A DNA stretch of 36,036 bases from Planctomycetota bacterium (GTDB lineage: Bacteria; Planctomycetota; Phycisphaerae; UBA1845): positions 1 to 36,036 of the forward strand of contig JAJRWX010000077.1 of the NCBI GenBank assembly GCA_024276605.1, in the 5' to 3' direction. A model generated the notes under the pieces. That model did not search any database. It saw nothing but the letters and a program-made list of their open reading frames with translations, and was not told the origin of the DNA. Positions 7,458 to 15,979 of the stretch are shown one piece after another. Position 1 is the stretch's first letter, and the number at the start of each line of letters is the position of its first letter. Both the position numbers and the translations under genes were made by a program.

Positions 7458-9095
7458 ATGGCAAGCGTTCGTAAGAAAACATTCACAAAGTCTATTCCAC
7501 CTGATGCGGAATTCTTCACACGCAGAGGGAAGGAATACGCCCGATGGAAAGGTCGCAACGGTAGAACGAAAACGGCAATAGTAACCACAATCAAAGACGG
7601 TTCAAAACGACTATCGATTGAATCGGCGACTTACGTGGCTCGATTTCGTGATGGCGCTGGTATCATCCGTGAGGTTTCTACCGGGTGTCGGGATCGGGAT
7701 GCGGCGATAACTGTGATGAATAAATTGGTGTCTCGGTCGGAAAAAGTGAAATCCGGGATTCTAACTCCGACTGAGGATGCTATTGCTGACCACCAGCGGA
7801 CGCCAATCGGAGTGCATGTGGCTGCCTATCTGACGCACCTGTTAGCTAAGGGTGTATCTGAGCATCACCACCGAAACGTCAAACAGCAGCTTGAACGTAT
7901 CGTGGAAGAATGCGGGTTCCGCCGACTATTGGACTTAGACGGCTCAACGATTGAACAATGGCTTACTGGCTTACAAGTTTCAGCGAGAACGAGAAATACA
8001 TATCTCTCGAACGCAATTTCCTTTGCCAACTGGTGCATTAGGACCAAGCGAATCGCTAGTAATCCATTCAAGGGTGTTGCCAAAGCCGACCAGCACGCTG
8101 GAAAGACCCGAACTCGACGGGCACTAACGGTAGATGAGTTTAAGCGATTGCTTCGCGCTGCAAGGATTAGACCGTTGCTCGAAGCGAAAACTATCCGAAA
8201 GGGGTCGAATAAAGGCAAGCAAACAGCATCCGTGAAGCCGGAAGTTTGCCAGCGACTTGAGATGCTAGGTATGGAGCGGGCGTTGATATATAAAACGCTC
8301 GCACTCACCGGACTACGAAAATCGGAGCTTTCATCCATTACGATTGGTCAGCTCGACCTCGAAAGTCCAACATCGTACATATCACTGCACGCAGCCGACG
8401 AGAAAAACAGAAAAGGCTCAGAAGTGCCCCTTAACGAAGACTTGTCATGCGACTTACGTGAATGGGTTAGCCGTAAATTGAAAGTCGCACAGGACGCCGC
8501 AAAACGCGAGCTACGAGCAATTCCAATGCGTCTCTCACATGGCACTCAACTCTTTCGCATTCCGAAAGCACTCACGCGCGTTCTCGATGCCGATTTGAAA
8601 TGGGCAGGCATTGACAAGACGGACCTGCGTGGTCGTACTGTAGACATCCATGCACTACGAATGACTTTTGGTACCTGGCTTAGTCTAAATGGCGTAGCGC
8701 CACGTACCGCACAAGCAGCGATGAGACACTCGGACATCGATCTTACGATGAATGTTTACACTGACCCAAAGCTTTTGGACGTAACCGGAGCCGTCAATGC
8801 TTTACCGTCTCTACCCCTAGACGGTGAACGCGAAGTGACAGAACAACAGGCAACTGGGACAGTAGACGAGCGGCGAACGCTTGCCCCACTGCTTGCCCCA
8901 GCTACTGGCCAACGAAGCATATCGCTGACATCTACTGACAAAACCAACCCGTGTAGGGTAGGTACCAAAGACACTAGCGTAATGCACGTAAGTGTCGCTG
9001 CTGACAGGACTAAGGCACCACTGGCACCATCTGTCAACAACCACCCCCAAGGGGACTCGAACCCCTGTCTCCAGGATGAGAACCTGATATCCTAG
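7458..9095 (+). CDS. Tyrosine-type site-specific integrase
   Basis: This 545-residue tyrosine recombinase should integrate and excise the element at the tRNA-Glu gene. The start at 7458 follows AAGGTG by six bases. The SAM-like core-binding region is at about residues 118-210, followed by the catalytic domain with Arg287 (TGLRKSEL), His398 and Arg401 (HALRMTF), His424 (MRHSD) and the nucleophile Tyr434 (MNVYTD). The last residues (PQGDSNPCLQDENLIS) are the antisense translation of the tRNA-Glu gene, and the TAG stop lies inside the tRNA. The gene therefore runs into its own attachment site, a common arrangement for tRNA-targeting integrases. About 100 residues between Tyr434 and the tRNA tail are low-complexity. 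Confidence 0.93.
   Translation: MASVRKKTFTKSIPPDAEFFTRRGKEYARWKGRNGRTKTAIVTTIKDGSKRLSIESATYVARFRDGAGIIREVSTGCRDRDAAITVMNKLVSRSEKVKSGILTPTEDAIADHQRTPIGVHVAAYLTHLLAKGVSEHHHRNVKQQLERIVEECGFRRLLDLDGSTIEQWLTGLQVSARTRNTYLSNAISFANWCIRTKRIASNPFKGVAKADQHAGKTRTRRALTVDEFKRLLRAARIRPLLEAKTIRKGSNKGKQTASVKPEVCQRLEMLGMERALIYKTLALTGLRKSELSSITIGQLDLESPTSYISLHAADEKNRKGSEVPLNEDLSCDLREWVSRKLKVAQDAAKRELRAIPMRLSHGTQLFRIPKALTRVLDADLKWAGIDKTDLRGRTVDIHALRMTFGTWLSLNGVAPRTAQAAMRHSDIDLTMNVYTDPKLLDVTGAVNALPSLPLDGEREVTEQQATGTVDERRTLAPLLAPATGQRSISLTSTDKTNPCRVGTKDTSVMHVSVAADRTKAPLAPSVNNHPQGDSNPCLQDENLIS
9042..9095. other. Probable attachment site (att junction) in the tRNA-Glu 3' part
   Basis: The integrase coding frame overlaps the 3' part of tRNA-Glu, so one element boundary must lie here. 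I looked for a second copy of the tRNA 3' end (acceptor and T-arm) to the left of 9042 and did not find one. The other boundary is therefore lost, diverged or outside the window, and the exact crossover core cannot be fixed. Confidence 0.55.
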
Positions 9096-9114
9096 GCCAC
9101 TAGACGATGGGGGC
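9042..9114 (-). tRNA. tRNA-Glu(CUC)
   Basis: The minus strand folds into a full cloverleaf of 73 nt without an encoded CCA. The acceptor is GCCCCCA paired with TGGGGGT, leaving a terminal G-U wobble. There is a GTCT...AGGA D-arm, an anticodon arm TCAGG/CCTGG with loop TTCTCAT (anticodon CTC), and a T-arm AGGGG/CCCCT with loop TTCGAGT. The discriminator base is G, as in many tRNA-Glu. Its 3' half is overlapped by the end of the integrase gene on the other strand, which marks it as the integration target. The element may have supplied the present 3' end, which could explain the G-U terminal pair. Confidence 0.93.
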
Positions 9115-9484
9115 ATCTATGGTGGAAATAGCATACGGGCCGAGAAGCGGGGTCGTCAAGTCAACTGGCTAGTAACGAATTTCGTTGGGTGTAAGACCGA
9201 ATCAGCGGCGAGCCATGTCAGAGCACCTGGCGCAAGCCTGGTGACATACTGGTCTGTGGGCGCAGGTGGCCAAGTTGACTCATCTGGTCCGCAGGCTCGC
9301 GCCATGCGGCTCTTACTCCGGCTCGCACAGTGGTTTTGATCGCATGTCCGCAGGCCTGCGCCGGTGGCTCTGATGGGGCGTACTCATTTTTCCGGAATTG
9401 TCTGGTAGCGCCTTTAAGATGGCGTCGCCGAAGTGTGGTGATCCTGCTACGATACGATATGAATTAATCGCGTGGGAGTGTGAA
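9115..9484. repeat. Gap upstream of uvrB with degenerate palindromic (REP-like) repeats
   Basis: This 370-bp stretch has no convincing gene. It holds related GC-rich blocks: one at 9221-9245 (core CTGGCGCAAGCCTGGTG) and two in the opposite orientation at 9286-9312 and 9345-9370 (cores GTCCGCAGGCTCGCGCC and GTCCGCAGGCCTGCGCC). A weaker one is at 9251-9272. Written on one strand they share a core close to GGCGCnnGCCTGCGGAC. The first can pair with either of the inverted ones. They look like a small cluster of dispersed palindromic repeats. Confidence 0.5.
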
Positions 9485-11539
9485 GTGGATCGGTTTGAAT
9501 TAGTCTCGAAGTTTACGCCTAAAGGCGATCAACCTGCTGCGATTGAGAAGATCACGAATGGCTTTGCCAATGGGGCTAAGCGGCAATGTCTACTGGGCGT
9601 GACGGGGTCTGGTAAGACCTTCACGATGGCTCACGTGATTGAGAAACTGAATCGACCTACGCTGGTCATCTCCCACAATAAGACGCTAGCCGCCCAATTG
9701 TACGAGGAATTTCGAGATTTATTCCCTCAAAATGCCGTCGAGTATTTCGTTAGTTATTACGACTACTATCAGCCGGAAGCCTATATTCCACAGCGGGATA
9801 TTTACATTGAGAAGGATGCTTCACGCAATGATGATCTTGATCGGTTGCGATTAAGCGCTACGAGCACGCTGGTGGCTCGATCGGATGCTATCATAGTTTC
9901 TAGTGTGTCGTGCATTTTCAGTTTGGGTTCGCCGGAAGATTATCGTGATAGTGTCATTGTGCTGGACATCGGTCAACAGATCGATCGTGATGAATTACTC
10001 AAACGTTTTGTGGACCTACAATACACGCGCAATGACGTCGAATTAAAACGAGGTACATTTCGCGTGCGTGGGGACATCGTGGAATTGCATCCCGCCCAGG
10101 AACAATTCGCCTATCGCATTGAAATGTTCGGCGATGAGATTGATAAGTTTGAAATGATCAACCCGCTAACCGGCCAAGCTATGGGCGCGATAGAAAAGAT
10201 ATATGTGTTCCCGGCTGTGCACTATGTGATGCCGGAAGAGCGCATGGCCGCTGCGACCGAGAGTATTCTCGAAGAGCTTGATCTGCGTGTCCAACAGTTC
10301 CGCCGTTTGGGTAAATTGTTGGAAGCACAACGGTTAACCGCGCGGACGAAATATGATGTGGAAATGCTGCGTGAGGTGGGGTATTGCTCTGGTATTGAGA
10401 ATTATTCGCGGCATTTAACCGGGGCGGCGCCCGGCGACAAGCCGTTCACTTTGGTTGATTATTTTCCCAAAGATTTTCTGCTTTTGGTAGATGAATCTCA
10501 TGCCACCATTCCACAGATCGGCGCAATGTTCAATGGCGATCGTGCACGAAAGACGACGTTGGTTGAGCATGGGTTTCGCTTACCAAGTTGTCTTGATAAC
10601 AGGCCGATGCGTTTTGAAGAGTTTGTGGGTATGTGGGATGATGTGTTATACGTCTCCGCGACACCAGGCCCGTATGAACTGAAAGATACCGGCGGCGAGT
10701 TTGTCGAGCAGGTCATTCGGCCTACGGGTTTAATTGATCCACCTATTGAAGTGAGTTCCGCACGCGGCCAGGTGCCTGATTTATTGAAGCGGATTCACTT
10801 ACGCGTTGCGGTGGGTGAGCGCGTGCTGGTGACGACCTTGACCAAGCGGTTGGCTGAGGATTTGTCGGGCTATATTGAGCAAGAGGGCGTGCGTTGTCGC
10901 TATATGCACGCGGATATCGTTACGTTGGAGCGCGTGGCTATATTAAAAGAGTTACGTGAGGGTAAATTTCATGTGCTTGTTGGTGTAAACCTGTTGCGCG
11001 AAGGGCTTGATCTTCCGGAAGTGTCGTTGGTGGCGATTTTGGATGCTGACAAGGAGGGCTTTTTGCGGAGCGAAACATCGCTTATTCAAATGATCGGGCG
11101 CACGGCTAGGAATGTGAATGCGCAGGTTGTGCTCTATGCGGATAAGATCACGGGAAGTATGCAGCGTGCGATGGACGAGACGAATCGCCGCCGCGTGTTG
11201 CAGTTAGCCTATAACGAAAAGCACGGTATTACGCCGCAGACCATACAAAAGGAAATTCGAGCAAGTTTGGAATCGGCGACGCGGGCGCACAAAGTCGCCG
11301 CTGAGGCGATCGAGGCTTCCGTGGGTGAGTTGGACCGTACCGAGTTGATCGCAGCGATGGAAAAGGAAATGCTCGAAGCCGCCCAGACGCTCGAATTCGA
11401 GAAGGCCGCTCAGTTGCGAGATCAGATAGCTGAGCTTCGTGAAATGCCTGAGATGGGGGCTTCGTCCGAAAATGGCCATAAGGATGGCGATGGAGCCTTG
11501 AAAAGCGGACATAAAGCCACTGGGCGACGTCGTAGATAG
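9485..11539 (+). CDS. uvrB: Excinuclease ABC subunit B
   Basis: UvrB is the damage-verification helicase of nucleotide excision repair; it loads with UvrA and recruits UvrC. The GTG at 9485 is chosen because GGGAG lies six bases upstream and the protein then begins VDRFELVSKFTPKGDQP, as in the family. A frame open from 9398 would add 29 unrelated residues. The 684-residue product has the family length. Visible features are Walker A (GVTGSGKT), the beta-hairpin YYDYYQPEAYIP, the DEAD-like box LLVDESHATIPQ, motif VI (QMIGRTARN) and a C-terminal UVR motif (LEFEKAAQLRDQI) that binds UvrC. The tail is rich in Gly, Lys and Arg. It is the first host gene next to the element's tRNA boundary. Confidence 0.97.
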   Translation: MDRFELVSKFTPKGDQPAAIEKITNGFANGAKRQCLLGVTGSGKTFTMAHVIEKLNRPTLVISHNKTLAAQLYEEFRDLFPQNAVEYFVSYYDYYQPEAYIPQRDIYIEKDASRNDDLDRLRLSATSTLVARSDAIIVSSVSCIFSLGSPEDYRDSVIVLDIGQQIDRDELLKRFVDLQYTRNDVELKRGTFRVRGDIVELHPAQEQFAYRIEMFGDEIDKFEMINPLTGQAMGAIEKIYVFPAVHYVMPEERMAAATESILEELDLRVQQFRRLGKLLEAQRLTARTKYDVEMLREVGYCSGIENYSRHLTGAAPGDKPFTLVDYFPKDFLLLVDESHATIPQIGAMFNGDRARKTTLVEHGFRLPSCLDNRPMRFEEFVGMWDDVLYVSATPGPYELKDTGGEFVEQVIRPTGLIDPPIEVSSARGQVPDLLKRIHLRVAVGERVLVTTLTKRLAEDLSGYIEQEGVRCRYMHADIVTLERVAILKELREGKFHVLVGVNLLREGLDLPEVSLVAILDADKEGFLRSETSLIQMIGRTARNVNAQVVLYADKITGSMQRAMDETNRRRVLQLAYNEKHGITPQTIQKEIRASLESATRAHKVAAEAIEASVGELDRTELIAAMEKEMLEAAQTLEFEKAAQLRDQIAELREMPEMGASSENGHKDGDGALKSGHKATGRRRR

Positions 11540-11558
11540 CTGATTCTTCTTCATCATG

Positions 11559-11587
11559 CAGACAGTGGAACCTCCGGTTGATATAAT
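11559..11587 (+). promoter_or_regulatory. Putative sigma70-type promoter for the TlpA-like gene
   Basis: CAGACA (11559-11564), a 17-bp spacer and TATAAT (11582-11587) lie between uvrB and the thioredoxin-like gene. This predicts a leader of about 105 nt. The match is by eye only. Confidence 0.45.
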
Positions 11588-11700
11588 GGGGAAGGGTCGG
11601 TGTTGTGCATGAATACAGGCAGGCCGGAGGGGATTTCATAGAGTGGAATCACGAAATTAGTCTGCTGTGAATACTGGGTTAGTTTGGAGCATATCTCACG

Positions 11701-12258
11701 ATGATTCGATCAACATTATTAGTGGTAATCTTTTCCGGGTTCTTGTTGGGGCAAGCCAGCCCCAATCAGGCGTGGGGGCGTCTAAAAACCGGAGATGTGG
11801 CGCCTATGCTTCAATTGGCGCAGGTCGTAGAAGGGCCTGAGTTGGATAAAATTAATTGGGAAGCGCTTAAGGGCAAAGTTGTTGTACTGGAATTTTGGGC
11901 GACATGGTGCGCGCCGTGTATCGACGCCATTCCTCATCTCAATGAATTGGCGGACCATTTTAAGGACAAGCCGGTTCAGTTTATTTCGATCGCCAAGCGC
12001 GATAGTTTTTCCAGGGTAAAAGGCTTGTTACGACGTAAACCCATGAAGGGATGGGTGGTGCTTGATGAGACAGCTAAGACCGCTGACTCATACGGGGCAA
12101 GGGCAATCCCGCATAGTGCCATTATCGATAAAGAGGGCAAATTCGTCGGTTCTTTCTATCCCGGGCGCATAACCGAGCAGGTGTTACAAAATATTCTCGA
12201 CGGCAAACCGCCGTATGTGAGCAAACCCAAACCTTCGGTTAACACCAACGGGCATTAA
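11701..12258 (+). CDS. TlpA/ResA-like periplasmic thioredoxin
   Basis: This 185-residue protein begins with a signal sequence (MIRSTLLVVIFSGFLLGQAS). It contains a thioredoxin fold of the TlpA/ResA/AhpC-TSA type: the redox motif WATWCAPC with Cys70 and Cys73, and the cis-proline region ARAIPHSAIID. Such proteins reduce disulfides outside the cytoplasm, often during cytochrome c maturation. No cytochrome genes are nearby, so its partner is unknown. The C-terminal 15 residues are Pro/Lys-rich. It stands alone between uvrB and the convergent SEC-C gene, with its own candidate promoter. Confidence 0.87.
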   Translation: MIRSTLLVVIFSGFLLGQASPNQAWGRLKTGDVAPMLQLAQVVEGPELDKINWEALKGKVVVLEFWATWCAPCIDAIPHLNELADHFKDKPVQFISIAKRDSFSRVKGLLRRKPMKGWVVLDETAKTADSYGARAIPHSAIIDKEGKFVGSFYPGRITEQVLQNILDGKPPYVSKPKPSVNTNGH

Positions 12259-12361
12259 TCGCGCATACTCATTTTCAGGCTGCCACATGACTGGTATCGG
12301 TGGATTGCGCAGACTGCGCGCCTGTCAGCTTATAAATATAGTCTAGCGACCGCCAACTTGG

Positions 12362-12574
12362 TCAGGCATTAGGCTTGCCGCAACACTTTTTATACTTCTT
12401 GCCGCTTCCGCACGGGCACGGGTCGTTGCGTTCCGGTGTTTCGTCTACGTGGATGGGTTCTACCGGCGGCGGCAATGGTTCATCATCATCGCCTGGTAGT
12501 TGCTTCTTGTATTCTTTCTCGCGATCTTCCTTCGCATGAAAACGAGCATTTTGTGGATCGTCGCCTCTAGGCAT
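12362..12574 (-). CDS. Small SEC-C motif protein
   Basis: This 70-residue protein ends in a SEC-C zinc-binding motif ([18 protein letters not shown]), as found at the C-terminus of SecA and in many small proteins. The N-terminal 50 residues are charged and Pro-rich with no visible fold. The function of stand-alone SEC-C proteins is not established; a metal-binding adaptor is the usual guess. It converges on the thioredoxin-like gene. A possible -10 (TATACT, minus strand) is at 12643-12648, about 70 bp upstream. Confidence 0.85.
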   Translation of the reverse strand: MPRGDDPQNARFHAKEDREKEYKKQLPGDDDEPLPPPVEPIHVDETPERNDPCPCGSGKKYKKCCGKPNA

Positions 12575-12903
12575 TTTATTTGAGTCCCATCAAAAAAGAG
12601 TAGTTCTTATCGATTACGCTTCGATTCCTTCACATTGGATTTAGTATAGCATGTCGTCGTATGGAGGAAACTGTGTTTCTTCACGTGCTTTGCTCTTTGT
12701 CGCGACGCGGGGGGATGTTGAGAAGGGCATTGTGATCTGTGGATGGCTAGGTTAGACGCCTGTTTGGCCTCTCACGGCATTGTTTTTCAGCCTAGGGTCC
12801 GATCATGCCGACGATGATAATGTGAAACAGGACTTCCATCTTATGGCTGGCAGATGGTTGGCATTCGATCCGCTGTGGTGAATACGAAAAGGTTGAGATA
12901 TAT
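12575..12903. other. Intergenic region, no gene seen
   Basis: This 329-bp spacer separates the divergent SEC-C and potassium-channel genes. Besides the possible TATACT -10 at 12643-12648 on the minus strand, I see no coding frame, tRNA, clear terminator or strong repeat in it. Confidence 0.5.
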
Positions 12904-13932
12904 ATGGGCGTATCATCCAGCTCATCAGGATTTTTTAATATAACACCCGGGCTGCGTTTAACGCTGGCGATTCTGTCCGTGCTGGCGGTTTTCTTTATTG
13001 GTTCAGCCGGGTATATGATAATCGAGGTCGAGCACCACCCAAGTTTTCTTGATGCGGCCTACATGACGGTGATCACGCTTTCTACCGTGGGCTATGGCGA
13101 GGTGTGGCCTCAGAGTCCTACAGGGAAAATCTGGACGATCGGTGTGATTACATTCGGCATCGCCACGGTGTCTGTGGCGGTGACGTCACTCATCGCATTG
13201 TTCATTGGTGGAGACTTGCGCGTTGCGCGGGAGAAAAAGAAAATGCACGAGTCTATCGGCAAACTTCGCCAGCATACGATTCTTTGCGGATTTGGCCGGA
13301 TGGGGGAGATGGTAGCAGACGAACTCAGAGCTGCCGGTAAACAGGTTGTCATTATTGAAATGAGACCTGAGATCGCAGGTGAACTCAGAGCCGAGGGTTT
13401 CCATTTTGTGATCGGCGATGCAACGGAAGATACTTGTTTATTAGAAGCAGGTTTAGCCCATGCATCCGTGCTTGTCGCCATGTTACCACATGATGCAGAC
13501 AATGTGTTCATCACGTTAACCGCCCGTGCGCTGCAGCCGGATCTTTCAATTATCACGCGGGCTGAACAGCCTTCAACGGAAGGAAAATTACTCAAAGCCG
13601 GAGCGACACGGGTGGTGTGCCCTCAACAGATAGGGGCTAATCGCATTGCCAGCGTATTGCTGCGACCCAACGTGGCGGATTTTATCGACATGGCCCATCG
13701 TGGCGTAGACCTGGAAATGAGCGAGTATCAGGTGAGTGCCGCATCGATGCTGGTCGGTAAGTCGTTACGTGATGTACCGCTGCGTAAGGAAGTTGGTGCT
13801 ACCATAGTAGCCATTATACGCAGCCATGGAAAAACGACGTACAATCCCGATGCGGACGCTAAACTCGAATCGGGAGATTGTTTAATTTTTGTCGGCCCCG
13901 CAGGTGCTTCTGAGCGCTTAGATTCACTATAG
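12904..13932 (+). CDS. Potassium channel with RCK (TrkA-N/TrkA-C) domains
   Basis: This 342-residue protein has the MthK/Kch-like plan. Two membrane helices (about residues 17-40 and 76-101) flank the pore loop, with the K+ selectivity filter TVGYG at residues 61-65. Next is a cytoplasmic RCK domain with a Rossmann fold (ILCGFGRMGEMVADEL, about 124-230) that binds NAD or other ligands. A TrkA-C-like domain closes it (about 255-340, ending LESGDCLIFVGP). It should form a gated K+ channel in the inner membrane. It is separated from its neighbours by more than 100 bp on each side and is probably a single-gene unit. Confidence 0.93.
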   Translation: MGVSSSSSGFFNITPGLRLTLAILSVLAVFFIGSAGYMIIEVEHHPSFLDAAYMTVITLSTVGYGEVWPQSPTGKIWTIGVITFGIATVSVAVTSLIALFIGGDLRVAREKKKMHESIGKLRQHTILCGFGRMGEMVADELRAAGKQVVIIEMRPEIAGELRAEGFHFVIGDATEDTCLLEAGLAHASVLVAMLPHDADNVFITLTARALQPDLSIITRAEQPSTEGKLLKAGATRVVCPQQIGANRIASVLLRPNVADFIDMAHRGVDLEMSEYQVSAASMLVGKSLRDVPLRKEVGATIVAIIRSHGKTTYNPDADAKLESGDCLIFVGPAGASERLDSL

Positions 13933-14034
13933 CTTGCGCGGCGATCCGAAGTTAATGTTTCAGTATCGAACGGCATTGTACCTATCTGTTATCCGTTGAG
14001 ACTTGGACGATCGATTCTGTATAGTTAGGCACTT

Positions 14035-14511
14035 ATGGACCTTCGTCATCTAGAACGCATGGCTGGGGTGAAGGGCAAAGCGCAGCCCGAGCCTGTTTGT
14101 ATGACGTGTGGTTATGACCTTCGAGGTAGCGTAACGCAAGTTTGCCCTGAATGCGGACAAGCATTCGATCGACTGGCATGGGAACGTGAAGTTTCGCAGA
14201 CGCAAGAGAAGCTTGCCGAAATAGAGAACTCTTTGGAGATGGTTGGTCTGGGTTGGCGTATCGGTCTGATAGGTTTATGTGTGAGTATCCTGCTCATGTT
14301 GACCAGTCAAACCGGTATGTGCGTTGGTCGGTGCGTTTCGGTTGGGACCGGGTTTACCTCTTTTTTTCTTGGTTGTGGATACTTTCGATCATTCCTATTA
14401 CCCACATGGGCGCGCGAACGCATAGCTACGCGTTCTTTTACAGCCAGCGCCTGGGCTGCGATGTTGCTGGGTGTATTGTTATTTCTCGCTGGTGCGTTTG
14501 GTTTACCGTGA
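14035..14511 (+). CDS. Planctomycete-type zinc-ribbon membrane protein
   Basis: This 158-residue protein carries a four-cysteine zinc ribbon (C22-M-T-C25-GYDLRG ... C37-P-E-C40-G) followed by a short coiled segment (residues 50-66) and three hydrophobic spans (about 73-95, 98-115 and 136-157). The CxxCGYDLRG ribbon joined to membrane helices is typical of planctomycete proteins of unknown function, and it is one of the clues to the source organism. The gene converges on the transporter gene at 14558. Confidence 0.75.
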   Translation: MDLRHLERMAGVKGKAQPEPVCMTCGYDLRGSVTQVCPECGQAFDRLAWEREVSQTQEKLAEIENSLEMVGLGWRIGLIGLCVSILLMLTSQTGMCVGRCVSVGTGFTSFFLGCGYFRSFLLPTWARERIATRSFTASAWAAMLLGVLLFLAGAFGLP

Positions 14512-14557
14512 TTATGTACCATTACGATTTGATGCGATTGGCTGTCTACTACCCGAA

Positions 14558-15766
14558 TCAACCGGCCTGATGATTGTTGTCGGAAGAACGTCCGCGGGTT
14601 TGTGTCCAAACTTTCATCAGAAGCACCGAAAACAATAAGCCTACGGCGAAACCGACGGATGTGCTGAGTAGGATACAAACGGCGGCAGTTGTGAGCATCA
14701 CGGTTATGTCAGTGCGTAAGCGCTGGTCGCGACAGACCTTAGCTAGTTCAAACCCTGAGAACATTAACATCACACCGAGCACGGATTGTGGGAAATGCGT
14801 CAGCCAGGCCAGTAATGATCCGCCAAGCCATAGCACTAACCCGATTTTACACAAACCGAGCATGACGACACTCCCTCCGGTGCGAGCGCCGAATCGATAC
14901 TGCGCAGCCAAACCGCCTGCACCGTGGCAAACGGGCATGCCGCCTAAGGGGCAAATGGCTAAATTAAACAAGCCAACGGACATGGCCACACGCTTTGGCT
15001 GGGCATATTTACGAGGGAATAGATCGGCAGATAGGGCGCATACGGAGACGACGGAGTTCAGTGTGGTCAGTGGAATTTGTGGCAGAGCGCCGGCCCAAAA
15101 TCCTTTTAGCCAGTCGCTTCGTTGGCCCAAGTCCGGCCAATGCCAGGATAAACCCAAACGCGGTGCCGTCAGTAGATCCGGGTTAGATAGTAGTAATGCG
15201 ATCACGCCGATGGTGAAGACGATCAGGGCACGAGGTAATTGTGAAGTGAGTTTCTCTGATAAAATAACCACGCCACAAACCAGAGCCAATACGGCACTGT
15301 CCCATCCGACCCATGCATGAGTGGATATGATCATATTGGTACCGGCGATAAAAAGCTTTATGCCCAGCGCTAATTGCAAACCGCGAATGACACTCTTGGG
15401 GATAGCCTTGTTGATCCAATCGATCAAGCCACTGATGCCAAAAATAAAAACCACCCCCCCGGTGAGTATGCCGGCAGTGAGTATCTGTGATTCAGTCAAT
15501 CCTTCCGCTATGGCCACTGCGGCAATGGCTTTCATGGGTTGAATGGGCATGGGGATACGAAAAAGCCACCCCGTGATGATATTGGCTATGCCGGATAGTA
15601 ACAGTGTGGGACATAGTTGCAGACCACACGTTTTCACCATACCTACAAGCAACGGAATAAAAGTGCCAAGATCACCTAGCGATCCGGCGAACTCTCTTCG
15701 ATCAAAACGAAAATCACGCTCGGGCAGTTGTTGATTGTTCACGGGTTGATTGTGAGTTATCGTCAA
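14558..15766 (-). CDS. MOT1-family molybdate/sulfate-type transporter
   Basis: This protein of up to 402 residues has 10-11 hydrophobic spans. It shows the two signatures of the MOT1 branch of the SulP superfamily: GDLGTFIPLL (residues 31-40) and PMPIQPMKAIAAVAIAEG. MOT1 proteins import molybdate at high affinity in eukaryotes; bacterial homologues are annotated as putative sulfate/molybdate permeases, so the substrate is inferred. There is no STAS domain. The start is uncertain: TTG at 15766 and GTG at 15742 both lack a good Shine-Dalgarno, and family members begin shortly before the FDRxEFAG motif. The final residues (TRGRSSDNNHQAG) are cytoplasmic. Confidence 0.85.
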   Translation of the reverse strand: MTITHNQPVNNQQLPERDFRFDRREFAGSLGDLGTFIPLLVGMVKTCGLQLCPTLLLSGIANIITGWLFRIPMPIQPMKAIAAVAIAEGLTESQILTAGILTGGVVFIFGISGLIDWINKAIPKSVIRGLQLALGIKLFIAGTNMIISTHAWVGWDSAVLALVCGVVILSEKLTSQLPRALIVFTIGVIALLLSNPDLLTAPRLGLSWHWPDLGQRSDWLKGFWAGALPQIPLTTLNSVVSVCALSADLFPRKYAQPKRVAMSVGLFNLAICPLGGMPVCHGAGGLAAQYRFGARTGGSVVMLGLCKIGLVLWLGGSLLAWLTHFPQSVLGVMLMFSGFELAKVCRDQRLRTDITVMLTTAAVCILLSTSVGFAVGLLFSVLLMKVWTQTRGRSSDNNHQAG

Positions 15767-15979
15767 AGCGTATTTATACTACTGAAAGCGTTGATGTTTG
15801 GCGACACTCCGCCATGTAGAAAACATACATGGACATGTCATACAGATACTCATTTTTTTGCGTGGTCTTTTCACGTCAAGGCAAACCGAACGGGCATCCG
15901 ATATCCATATCGGGTACGACGTCGTTGCGGGTGTCGCGGCGTGGATGATTCAAGGGCTTAACTTGAGAGATAGTCACAG

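Noticed and set aside
9398-9484. An earlier uvrB start giving 29 extra residues
   Set aside because: The GTG at 9485 has a well-placed GGGAG and yields the family N-terminus.
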